From Methylobacterium sp. NEAU K (GTDB taxonomy: Bacteria; Pseudomonadota; Alphaproteobacteria; Rhizobiales; Beijerinckiaceae), in the NCBI RefSeq assembly GCF_030700285.1, contig NZ_JAUYZJ010000013.1:62001-126000 (forward strand): a stretch of 64,000 nucleotides of DNA, in the 5' to 3' direction. The position numbers were made by a program, and so were the translations under genes. Shown in pieces: positions 38,202 through 45,828 of the stretch (positions within the stretch are counted from its first letter, which is position 1; each line of letters begins with the position of its first letter). The notes under the pieces were generated by a model, which was given only the letters and a program-made list of their open reading frames with translations, had not been told where the DNA came from and ran no database searches.

Positions 38202-38249
38202 AATTGATGGTCAAAGATCCCACAACGTATCATTCAACCGGAGGAAATC

Positions 38250-38339
38250 ATGGCTTGGTCCGCTCCCGTCGTGTCCGAAATCTGTGTCGGCATGGAAGTC
38301 ACCAGCTACGAGTCGGCTGAGATCGACACGTTCAACTGA
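38250..38339 (+). CDS. pqqA: PQQ precursor peptide PqqA, copy 2
   Basis: A second 29-residue PqqA. It is identical to copy 1 except Val7 for Ile7; Glu16 and Tyr20 are kept, so it should be a functional substrate. Ribosome site GGAGGA lies 5 nt upstream at 38240-38245. The two coding regions differ by only a few silent bases, which points to a recent or selected tandem duplication. A clear terminator follows 22 bp after the stop, so the transcript holds only peptide genes. Confidence 0.95.
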   Translation: MAWSAPVVSEICVGMEVTSYESAEIDTFN

Positions 38340-38361
38340 GACTTCGACACGACGTCGTTGG

Positions 38362-38394
38362 GCGCCGCTTCATCCGAAGCGGCGCTTTTCTTTT
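38362..38394 (+). terminator. Intrinsic terminator of the pqqA pair
   Basis: Perfect 10-bp stem GCGCCGCTTC / GAAGCGGCGC (38362-38371, 38376-38385), 4-nt loop, followed by TTTTCTTTT. The clearest rho-independent terminator in the window. Confidence 0.92.
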
Positions 38395-38529
38395 GTGGGT
38401 CGTGCAGGCGGCCGATCTTGAGCCCGGCGTCGCTCACGAAACGCGCCCCGTTGCCGACAGGGGCAGGCGCGCGGGGACGATTCCGGGTGGATAGCGTAAC
38501 CGCTCCGGCTGGACGGTTCCGCCCTATTC

Positions 38530-38915
38530 GAGCCGCGCTACCCCCACGACGTGCTGGATCGAGCAGCAGGATGCAGCCTTCCGGGTGATCGCGCACGGCG
38601 CCGATCCGCTGCGCTTCGCCAAGGCCGTTGCATGCCGCGTCAGAGCCGGTGGGCGTGGTGCCGCATTGCGGGATCGACGCGCCGCCCTTTCGTCGGATCG
38701 GATGGGTCGAGGGCGCCGTCGAGATCCTGGGCCGGGACGCTGGGTAGTACCCCTGGGCTGTCCGCTCGATCGGCATGGACCGGCACGTTTCGCCGACAGG
38801 CTGGATGGGCCAGGCGTTCCCGATCGGTTGCCGCAGCCGCTACTTCCGACGGACCGAGCCAGGTGTCGCCGCGCGCGCCTTCGCCTACCGGGCAGGCGCA
38901 AGCCTCGGCCGCTAG
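38530..38915 (+). pseudogene. Decayed reading frame, unknown family
   Basis: Codon third positions are GC-rich as in real genes, but the protein-like text jumps frame and is broken. One frame has 'DAAFRVIAHGADPLRFAKAV'; another continues 'GWVEGAVEILGRDAG', stop, 'YPWAVRSIGMDRHVSPTGW', then 'GQAFPIGCRSRYFRRTEPG', ending TAG at 38913-38915. This looks like a remnant with at least one frameshift and one in-frame stop. I recognise no family. The rest of the 38395-38982 interval shows nothing else. Confidence 0.3.
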
Positions 38916-38982
38916 CTGTCTGTGTGGAACCTGAGACCGGCGAACGCGCCGCTGGTGGCGTGGAAGGGCAGCGGATGGTTCC

Positions 38983-40230
38983 TCACGCCACGAACAAGCC
39001 TGCGATCGCCGCACTCGTCAGGTTCGAGAGCGTCCCCGCCAGGATCGCCCGCAGCCCGTAGCGGGCGACCTCGGAGCGCCGCTCGGGGACGAGGCTCGAG
39101 AAGCTCGCGAGTTGGATCGCGATCGAGGCGAAGTTGGCGAAGCCGCACAGGGCAAAGCAGACGATGGCCTGCGTGCGTGGATCGAGGGTGCCGGCCTTCA
39201 GGGTCGGCGAGAGGTTGGCGTAGGCCAGGAATTCGTTGAAGGCGAGCTTCTGGCCGATCGCTCCGCCGACCAGGGCCGCGTGCTCCCAGGACACGCCGAG
39301 CATCCAGGCAAGCGGCCCGAGGGCCCAGCCGAGCACGCCCTCGATCGAGGCGCCGGAATACCCCGCCAGTCCGCCGGCATATCCGACGACGCCGTCCGCC
39401 AGGGCGATGAGGCCCACGAAGGCGATCAGCATCGCGCCGACCGCGACCGCGACGGCGAGCCCCTTCTGCGTCCCGTCTGCCGCCGCCTCGATGACGTTGG
39501 CCGCCCGGGTCTCGCCGAACTCGACCCGGGTGGTGGCGATCCGGGTCGGCTGGGTCGAGGGCATCAGCATCTTGGCGTAGAGCAGGCCGCCCGGGATCGC
39601 CATCACCGAGGCCGCGAGCAGGTAGGTCATCGGTACGCCGAGCGCCGCGTAGCCGGCCAGGATCGAGCCGGCCGTGGAGGAAGCGCCGCTCGACATCACG
39701 GCGAACAGTTCGGCCCCGGTGAGGTGAGCCAGGAACGGACGCAAAGCCACCGCGATCTCGCTCTGGCCGATGGCGATGGTGATCACCGCCGAGAACGACT
39801 CGATCGGCGAAGTGCCGAGGATCCGCCGGAGCACGGCGCCGAGGCTGCGGGCGAGCGCCTGCATGAGGCCGACATGGTAGAGCACCCCGATCAGGGCCGA
39901 GACGTACAGGATCTGCGGCAGCACCCGCAGCGCCAGGATGAAGCCCGAGCCGCCGAACAGCTCGAACATCTTCGGCTCGACGAGGCCGCCGAACAGGAAC
40001 GCGGTGCCGCGGTCGCCGTAGGCGAGCACGGCCGCGACCGTGTCGGCAGCGACCTTCAGCGCGGCTTGCCCGGCCGGCAGGAACAGGACCAGCGCGCCGA
40101 GCCCGACCTGCAGCCCCAGCGCCGTGAGCACGACCCTGGGGCGGATCGCCCGCCGGTTCGTGGAAAACAGGGCGGCGATTGCGAGCAGCAGGAACATGCT
40201 GAGGCCGGCATGGAGCAGTCGTTCGAGCAT
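38983..40230 (-). CDS. Concentrative nucleoside transporter (NupC/CNT family)
   Basis: A 415-residue inner-membrane nucleoside:cation symporter. The CNT core is evident: 'VFLFGGLVEPKMFELFGG'-like gate region ('FLFGGLV'), 'ALRVLPQILYVSALIGVLYHVG', the 'IGQSEIAVALRPFL' substrate motif, 'MSSGASSTAGSILAGYAALG', and late in the protein 'GQKLAFNEFLAYANL' and 'CGFANFASIAIQLASFSSLVPERR' in pieces. Eight or more helices. ATG 40228-40230 begins at 'LERLLHAGLSMFLLL'. Convergent with the decayed frame, codirectional with the TetR gene upstream. Confidence 0.92.
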   Translation of the reverse strand: MLERLLHAGLSMFLLLAIAALFSTNRRAIRPRVVLTALGLQVGLGALVLFLPAGQAALKVAADTVAAVLAYGDRGTAFLFGGLVEPKMFELFGGSGFILALRVLPQILYVSALIGVLYHVGLMQALARSLGAVLRRILGTSPIESFSAVITIAIGQSEIAVALRPFLAHLTGAELFAVMSSGASSTAGSILAGYAALGVPMTYLLAASVMAIPGGLLYAKMLMPSTQPTRIATTRVEFGETRAANVIEAAADGTQKGLAVAVAVGAMLIAFVGLIALADGVVGYAGGLAGYSGASIEGVLGWALGPLAWMLGVSWEHAALVGGAIGQKLAFNEFLAYANLSPTLKAGTLDPRTQAIVCFALCGFANFASIAIQLASFSSLVPERRSEVARYGLRAILAGTLSNLTSAAIAGLFVA

Positions 40231-40287
40231 CGGGTCTCTCGGGTCGAGTCTTGGCCGCACGCATGGAAGGTTCGGGCCAGCCGGGCA

Positions 40288-40923
40288 TCAGGCCGGGCGA
40301 TCCGCCGCGAGATAGGGAGCGAACAGGTCGCTGACCTGCGCGAAGCCCCAGTCGAGGTCGGCCTCGGTCAGTTCGGTCCCGCCCTGGAGGCGGTGGCTCA
40401 TCCAGTGGCTCGACACGATCCAGGCATTGTCGATGAGCCGCCCGAGGGCGTCCGGCTCGATCCGCAGCCGCCCCGCCCGGACGGCCGACTCGAACACGCC
40501 CCGGGCGAGGCCCTGGGTCCGCGCCCGCAGGGCATGAATGCGGGGGCGCAGAGCCGGGGCGATCTCCACCATGGCGATGCCGTCGCGGTAGATGCAGCGG
40601 TAGCGCCAGATCAGGTCGAACCACGCCCGCTGATAGCCGAGCAGGGCCTCCGGGGCGGCGGGATCCGCGGGCATGCGCCCGGCCACCCCCTCCGCTTCGG
40701 CCTCGAAGTCCGCGAACAGGGCCTCGACCAAGCCGCTCTTGCGCGGGAAGTGGTACTGGAGATTGCCCTCCCGGATCCCGGAGGCGGCGGCGATCTCCGC
40801 GGTCGTGACCCGGCCGAGGCCGCGGGCGTTGAACAGCGCGAGGCTCTGCGCGACGATCCTTTCGCGCGTGGTCGGTGCCCCGTCCCCGTCGTCCAGCGCT
40901 ATGCGCTTCCGGCCCCGCGCCAT
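40288..40923 (-). CDS. TetR/AcrR-family transcriptional repressor
   Basis: A 211-residue regulator. The HTH is at residues 18-65: 'TRERIVAQSLALFNARGLGRVTTAEIAAASG' (in part) then 'REGNLQYHFPRKSGLVEALF'. The C-terminal ligand-binding part is helical; 'NLQYHFPRKSGL' resembles the group that has 'GNLYYHFRNK'. The gene is divergent from the SDR-lipase-monooxygenase operon, with a perfect palindrome between, so it most likely represses that operon and itself until an inducer (possibly a ketone, ester or terpenoid) binds. Confidence 0.9.
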   Translation of the reverse strand: MARGRKRIALDDGDGAPTTRERIVAQSLALFNARGLGRVTTAEIAAASGIREGNLQYHFPRKSGLVEALFADFEAEAEGVAGRMPADPAAPEALLGYQRAWFDLIWRYRCIYRDGIAMVEIAPALRPRIHALRARTQGLARGVFESAVRAGRLRIEPDALGRLIDNAWIVSSHWMSHRLQGGTELTEADLDWGFAQVSDLFAPYLAADRPA

Positions 40924-40936
40924 CGTCCCCCATCCC

Positions 40937-40958
40937 GTCTAGGGTGTTCACCCTAGAC
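40937..40958. promoter_or_regulatory. Perfect 22-bp palindrome, probable TetR operator
   Basis: Half-site GTCTAGGGTG (40937-40946), TT, CACCCTAGAC (40949-40958): all ten bases of each arm match. It sits 14 bp upstream of the tetR start and 69 bp upstream of the SDR start, where it would cover both promoters. Length and symmetry are typical of TetR-family operators. Confidence 0.8.
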
Positions 40959-41026
40959 AATACCCATGGCGGAGGCTATCCCTCGCCGGACGTCCGGGCA
41001 TACCGGGCGCTCCTGGGGAGCGAGAC

Positions 41027-41878
41027 TTGGCACAGCGGTTCCAACTCGCGGGCGCGGTCGCGCTGATCACCGGCGCGGCGAGCGGCATCGGCGCCGCCCT
41101 GGCTGACGGGCTGGCCGCCAAGGGCTGCCGCCTGCTCCTTGTGGACCGCGACGCGACAGGGCTGGAAGCCACCGCCCGCAAGGTCCGCGCGCGCGGGGTC
41201 GCGGTCGAGACCCGGATCCTCGACCTCACGGACGCGGAAGCGATTCGCGCGCTCCCGGTCTGGGTCCAGGATCGGTTCGGGCGCCTCGACATTTTGATCA
41301 ATAACGCCGGGGTGGCCCTCGGCGGTCGGTTCGACGAGACGCATCTCGAAGACTTCGCGTGGCTGATGGACATCAACCTGCGCGCCGTCGTGCGGATGTG
41401 CCACGCCTTCCTGCCGATGCTGCGCGCCCGGCCGGCGGCACAGATCGTCAACCTGTCGAGCCTGTTCGGCCTGATCGCCCCGCCGGGCCAAGTCGCCTAT
41501 AGCACCAGCAAGTTCGCTGTGCGCGGCTTCTCCGAGGCCCTGCGGCATGAATATGCCGGCACCGGGCTCGGGGTCACGGTGGTCCATCCCGGCGGCGTCG
41601 CCACCGCCATCTCCCGCAACGCCCGCGGCCGCCGCCCGCCCGCCGATCCGGAGGCGGCCGAACGCGCGCGGGTCGAGGACGAGAAGGCCCGCGAGGCCTT
41701 CGGCAGGCTCCTGACGCTGGCGCCCGACGAGGCGGCGGCTGCAATCGTAAGCGGCATCGAGGCCAGGTCGCCGCGCATTCTGATCGGCAAGGACGCGAAG
41801 AGCGCCGCCCTTATCCAGCGTCTGATGCCGACCGGCTACTGGAAGATGATCGTGCGCCTGTCCGGCGGAAAGCTCTGA
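41027..41878 (+). CDS. SDR family oxidoreductase
   Basis: A 283-residue classical short-chain dehydrogenase. Motifs: 'LITGAASGIGAALAD' (residues 13-27), 'LVDRDATGL', 'LINNAGVALGG', catalytic Ser in 'VNLSSLFGLIAPPG', and Tyr/Lys in 'AYSTSKFAV'. 'VHPGGVATAI' replaces the usual PG. First gene of the operon. Translation starts at TTG 41027-41029, an unusual start, with GGGGAG 7 nt upstream; no ATG or GTG is placed better. In this operon it may oxidise an alcohol to the ketone used by the monooxygenase. Confidence 0.88.
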   Translation: MAQRFQLAGAVALITGAASGIGAALADGLAAKGCRLLLVDRDATGLEATARKVRARGVAVETRILDLTDAEAIRALPVWVQDRFGRLDILINNAGVALGGRFDETHLEDFAWLMDINLRAVVRMCHAFLPMLRARPAAQIVNLSSLFGLIAPPGQVAYSTSKFAVRGFSEALRHEYAGTGLGVTVVHPGGVATAISRNARGRRPPADPEAAERARVEDEKAREAFGRLLTLAPDEAAAAIVSGIEARSPRILIGKDAKSAALIQRLMPTGYWKMIVRLSGGKL

Positions 41879-41879
41879 G

Positions 41880-42788
41880 ATGGCGAGTCTGCGCGCGCAT
41901 ATCGGCGCCTACATGGTCCGAACCCGCGTCCGGGGCCCTCTGGCCCGCGCGCGGGACGCCGCCGCCTTCCGGCGGATCTTCGAGGCGCCCGCCTTCCCGG
42001 ACCCCAAGGGCGTGACCTACGAGCGCGGCAGGGTCGGCGGCGTGCCGGGAGAATGGGTCCGGCCGAGATCGGATCCCGGACGGCGGATGCTCTACATCCA
42101 CGGCGGCGGTTTCATCGCCTGCTCGCCGCGCACGCACCGGCCGGTGACCGGCGCCCTGGCGAGCCGCGGCTTCACGATCTTCGCCCCCGATTACCGGCTC
42201 GCCCCCGAGCATCCGTTTCCGGCAGCCGTGGAGGACGTGGCGGCCGCCTGGGAGGCGTTCGGCGCGGAGGGGGCGGCCTGCGTGGCGGGCGAGTCGGCCG
42301 GCGGCAACCTGGCCCTGGTGCTGATGGGGGAGGCCCGGTCGCGCGGCCTGCCGATGCCCTGGGCCGCCGCGCTGTTCTCACCCGCCACCGATTTCGTCTC
42401 CGAGGACGGCTCGCGGGTCACGAATGCGTGGCGGGACGCGATGTTCGATCCCAAGGCACTCGCGGCGATCCGGCCGATGTATCTCGGGGGCGCCGACCCG
42501 GCCGATCCACGGATCTCGCCGATCTACGGCGACCCGACCGGCTTCCCGCCGCTGCTGTTCCATGTGGGCGAGCGCGAGGTGCTGCGCGACGATGCCGTCC
42601 GCATGGCCGAGCGCGCCCGCGCGGCCGGCGTCGAGACGGAGCTGAAGGTCTTTCCCGTCGTGTCCCACGCCTGGCAGTTCGCCGCCGGCGTGCTGCCGGA
42701 GGCGCGGACCTCGCTGGACGAGGCGGCGGCCTTCCTGAAGGCCCGTGCCCCGATGGCCCGCGCCGTGTCGGGGAACCGCGCGCGATGA
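41880..42788 (+). CDS. Alpha/beta hydrolase, hormone-sensitive-lipase type
   Basis: A 302-residue esterase. The oxyanion motif HGGGF is at about residue 73, the nucleophile elbow is 'GESAGGNLAL' (Ser near 140), and the acid and base are in 'HVGEREVLRDDA' and 'VVSHAWQFA'. It starts 1 bp after the SDR stop and overlaps the next gene by 4 bp. In a Baeyer-Villiger pathway the ester or lactone product needs hydrolysis, which would be this protein's role. Confidence 0.9.
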   Translation: MASLRAHIGAYMVRTRVRGPLARARDAAAFRRIFEAPAFPDPKGVTYERGRVGGVPGEWVRPRSDPGRRMLYIHGGGFIACSPRTHRPVTGALASRGFTIFAPDYRLAPEHPFPAAVEDVAAAWEAFGAEGAACVAGESAGGNLALVLMGEARSRGLPMPWAAALFSPATDFVSEDGSRVTNAWRDAMFDPKALAAIRPMYLGGADPADPRISPIYGDPTGFPPLLFHVGEREVLRDDAVRMAERARAAGVETELKVFPVVSHAWQFAAGVLPEARTSLDEAAAFLKARAPMARAVSGNRAR

Positions 42789-44269
42789 CGGCGACCACGC
42801 ACGAGGCCGCCTCCGCCGCGGAGACGCTGGAGGTGCTGATCGTCGGCGCCGGCTTCTCCGGCCTCGCCATGGCGATCCGCTGCCGGCAGGCCGGGATCGG
42901 GCCGCTGCGGGTGATCGAGAAGGGCGAGAGCGTCGGCGGGACCTGGCGCGAGAACACCTATCCGGGGGCGGCCTGCGACGTGCCCTCGCACCTCTACTCC
43001 CTGTCCTTCGCCCCGAAGGCCGACTGGACGCGGATGTACGCGCCCCAGCCGGAGATCCAGGCCTATCTGCGCGAGACCGCCGAGCGCCACGGGCTGATGC
43101 CCCTGATCCAGTTCGGCACGACATTCTCCGGAGCGCGCTGGGACGAGGCGCGGGCGCTGTGGCACGTGGAGACCGACCGTGGCCCGATCTCGGCGCGGGC
43201 GATCGTCTCCGGTATGGGCGGCCTGCACCACCCGGCCTATCCGGACATCCCCGGCCGCGCCTCCTTCGCGGGGCCGGCCTTCCATACGGCGGCCTGGGAC
43301 CATGCGGTCGACCTCGCCGGCAAGCGCATCGGGGTGATCGGCACCGGGGCGAGCGCGGTCCAGGTCGTACCGGAGATCGCCAAGGTCGCCGGCCACCTCA
43401 CGCTGTTCCAGCGCACACCGCCCTGGATCATGCCTAAGCACGACCACGCCATCGCGGAGGCCACCAAGGCGCGCTACCGGCGCGTGCCGCTGGCCCGGCG
43501 GATCGAGCGGGCGCGGCTGTTCTGGCTGCACGAGGTGCGCGCCTTCCTGGGCTTCACCAAGGTCTCGAAGCTGACCGGGCAAGCCGAAGCCCTGGCGCGC
43601 CGCCACCTGGCCAAGGCAGTGCCGGATCCGGCCCTGCGGGCGAAGCTGACGCCGGATTACCGCCTCGGCTGCAAGCGCGTGCTCATCTCTGACGACTATT
43701 ACCCGGCCCTCCGGCGCCCGAACGTGACGCTCGAGACCGGCGCCATCGCCCGGATCACCGCGGACGGTGTGATCACCGAGGACGGAAGCGCGCACGATCT
43801 CGACGTGATCGTCTATGCAACCGGCTTCGACGTCACAGCGAGCTTCGCCCGGATGAATCTGATCGGTCGCAGCGGCCAGTGCCTCGCCGATGCCTGGGTC
43901 GAGGGGATGGGGGCCTACCAGGGCATCACCGTCGCCGGCTTCCCGAATTATTTCATGCTGCTCGGACCCAATACCGGGCTGGGGCACAACTCGGTCATCT
44001 CGATGATCGAGGTGCAGGTGCGGCACGTGCTCGACTGCCTGACGGCCCTGCGGCAGGGCGCCCGGGCGATCGAGGTCCGCCCGGAGGCGCAGGCGCGTTT
44101 CCTCGACCGGATCCGGGCCCGGATGGCCGACAGCATCTGGCAGGCCGGCGGCTGCCGCAGCTGGTATCTCGACGAAGAGGGGCGCAACACGACGCTGTGG
44201 CCCGACTCGGTGGTGGCTTACCGCCGCAGCGCCCGGCGGGTGCGGATGGCCGATTACCGGTTGGGCTGA
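42785..44269 (+). CDS. Flavin-dependent monooxygenase, Baeyer-Villiger type
   Basis: A 494-residue FAD/NADPH enzyme inserting oxygen next to a carbonyl. First Rossmann: VGAGFSG (residues 20-26). The Baeyer-Villiger fingerprint FxGxxFHTxxWD is present as 'FAGPAFHTAAWD' (161-172). Second Rossmann: 'GVIGTGASAVQ'. 'SVGGTWRENTYPGAACDVPS' and 'FQRTPPWIMP' are typical. Closest in style to MymA/EthA-like and cyclic-ketone enzymes. Last gene of the operon; SDR, BVMO and esterase together give alcohol to ketone to ester to acid plus alcohol. Confidence 0.9.
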   Translation: MTATTHEAASAAETLEVLIVGAGFSGLAMAIRCRQAGIGPLRVIEKGESVGGTWRENTYPGAACDVPSHLYSLSFAPKADWTRMYAPQPEIQAYLRETAERHGLMPLIQFGTTFSGARWDEARALWHVETDRGPISARAIVSGMGGLHHPAYPDIPGRASFAGPAFHTAAWDHAVDLAGKRIGVIGTGASAVQVVPEIAKVAGHLTLFQRTPPWIMPKHDHAIAEATKARYRRVPLARRIERARLFWLHEVRAFLGFTKVSKLTGQAEALARRHLAKAVPDPALRAKLTPDYRLGCKRVLISDDYYPALRRPNVTLETGAIARITADGVITEDGSAHDLDVIVYATGFDVTASFARMNLIGRSGQCLADAWVEGMGAYQGITVAGFPNYFMLLGPNTGLGHNSVISMIEVQVRHVLDCLTALRQGARAIEVRPEAQARFLDRIRARMADSIWQAGGCRSWYLDEEGRNTTLWPDSVVAYRRSARRVRMADYRLG

Positions 44270-44522
44270 AGCCAGGGCCGGGCGCGGCGGGCGATGCCGC
44301 CGGAGCCGGACGCCCGCTGACGCGGGGATCGGCCGGCGAATTCCGACGCTTTGCCTGTGAATTGCGGAGGGTGGTCCTGGTACCCCATGCAATGGACGGT
44401 GCGAAACCCGATCCGAAGATCGATAGTCCCGCCGACATTTCCCCGCGCTAGCCACCCGAAGCAACCCGTTCGCGACGGAGGGTGTTGGACCGGATCGGGC
44501 GGCATCGTAAGGGCCAAACGCC

Positions 44523-45554
44523 TCAGGAAATCCAAGCTCGCGCCAGGAACCTCCGGACGGGGCGGTCGTAAAAGTAATCTAAGAGGACCGCAGTCGCCAT
44601 GCATAGGATCGCGGCCAGCGCGGCGACAAGTGTTGAATGATCACCCAGTTTGAATGTTTTACTGAATCCAACAAAGAAATGTAGCATTGGAACATGAATT
44701 ACGTACAAGGGATATGATAAATTCCCTGATAATTTGAAAATAAATCTCTCTTCGCGAAAATCCGCGCACGCAGCGATGTATATGATCGACGGAAATACGA
44801 ACACGATCACAAAGATATCGAATGCCGCGCCGATATCCGGCACGAAAAGGACTGCAAAAAGGAGGAGCGCAGAGATCTCCGGATGGAGCCCCTTTTTGTT
44901 GGGCTCGGGCCGATAGCGCCAGAGAAGGACACCGGCAAAAAAGCCAAACACCGCGCGCGCCGCGCCGCCGGGATAGGTTGGCCAAGTCGCGCCCAGATCG
45001 GCAGACCCGTTCTGGAACGAAAAGAGGCCCATCGATGCGCCGGACACGGCAGCGAAAATCAGCAGCCGCCGTGAAGGAGATTTGTAGAAAAATCGCGCCC
45101 ACAAAATATTCAGAGCCATTTCTAGCGACAGCGACCACAATGGTGTATTGGTTGTAAAAATCGTGTCCGTTGGCGCCGAACTCATCCACGGCTTTGGCAA
45201 AAGAAAAATATTGAACATAGAACCGAATATTATATCACAAACGCCATAAAGCGACTGATTATTCGAGAAATATCTGAGTAAGAAATACGAGGTCCCTAAA
45301 GATAGTCCGATTACAACCAACGGGTATATGCGAATAATTCTTAACTTCAGGAATCTGGAAATCGGCATCGTCTCAAGGCGATGAGAGTAGGCGTGAGCCA
45401 TCACGAAGCCGCTTAGTATGAAGAAAAAATCGACCGCCAGATAACCGTGCCGCGCAATCGGTACTCCGATGATAGAAAAATGAAACAGCATGACGCCGAT
45501 CGCCGCAACCCCTCTCAATCCGTCCAATACTTCGTATCGCACGCGAGATTGCAT
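44523..45554 (-). CDS. Acyltransferase family 3, membrane O-acyltransferase
   Basis: A 343-residue integral membrane protein of the OafA/NodX/YrhL group that acetylates sugars of surface polysaccharides. N-terminal signature: 'LDGLRGVAAIGVMLFHF'; then 'YLAVDFFFILSGFVMAHAY' with the conserved Phe-Phe-Leu-Ser-Gly, and 'FLKLRIIRIYPL'. About ten helices. Base composition is much richer in A+T than its neighbours (runs such as GAAGAAAAAATCGAC on the plus strand), so it was probably gained by transfer. ATG 45552-45554. Stand-alone. Confidence 0.88.
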   Translation of the reverse strand: MQSRVRYEVLDGLRGVAAIGVMLFHFSIIGVPIARHGYLAVDFFFILSGFVMAHAYSHRLETMPISRFLKLRIIRIYPLVVIGLSLGTSYFLLRYFSNNQSLYGVCDIIFGSMFNIFLLPKPWMSSAPTDTIFTTNTPLWSLSLEMALNILWARFFYKSPSRRLLIFAAVSGASMGLFSFQNGSADLGATWPTYPGGAARAVFGFFAGVLLWRYRPEPNKKGLHPEISALLLFAVLFVPDIGAAFDIFVIVFVFPSIIYIAACADFREERFIFKLSGNLSYPLYVIHVPMLHFFVGFSKTFKLGDHSTLVAALAAILCMATAVLLDYFYDRPVRRFLARAWIS

Positions 45555-45828
45555 AGTTATTTACCCGTAAATCTACTTCGATGCCGATAAAACTGATAAA
45601 TTTTAACTTATGTCGAGTCCATCGGTAGATGATTTCTATTCGACAATACGGACGGTCTACACAATCGACATTCCTTGCATGCGTCGCTGCCGCCGCTGGC
45701 TCGGGGCTGCCCAGGACGCGGCTATTGCTGCTCCGACCCCACGGAGCGCCGGACGGCTGTGTGTCGATAAGCTGCGATCGATAGCATAGCGACGCGGACG
45801 AAGCCGCGGCCTGCAGACGCACATCCGC

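Noticed and set aside
38306..38776. Minus-strand frame of 156 codons antisense to pqqA copy 2 and its terminator
   Set aside because: It runs through the terminator hairpin and the second pqqA gene and has no recognisable content.
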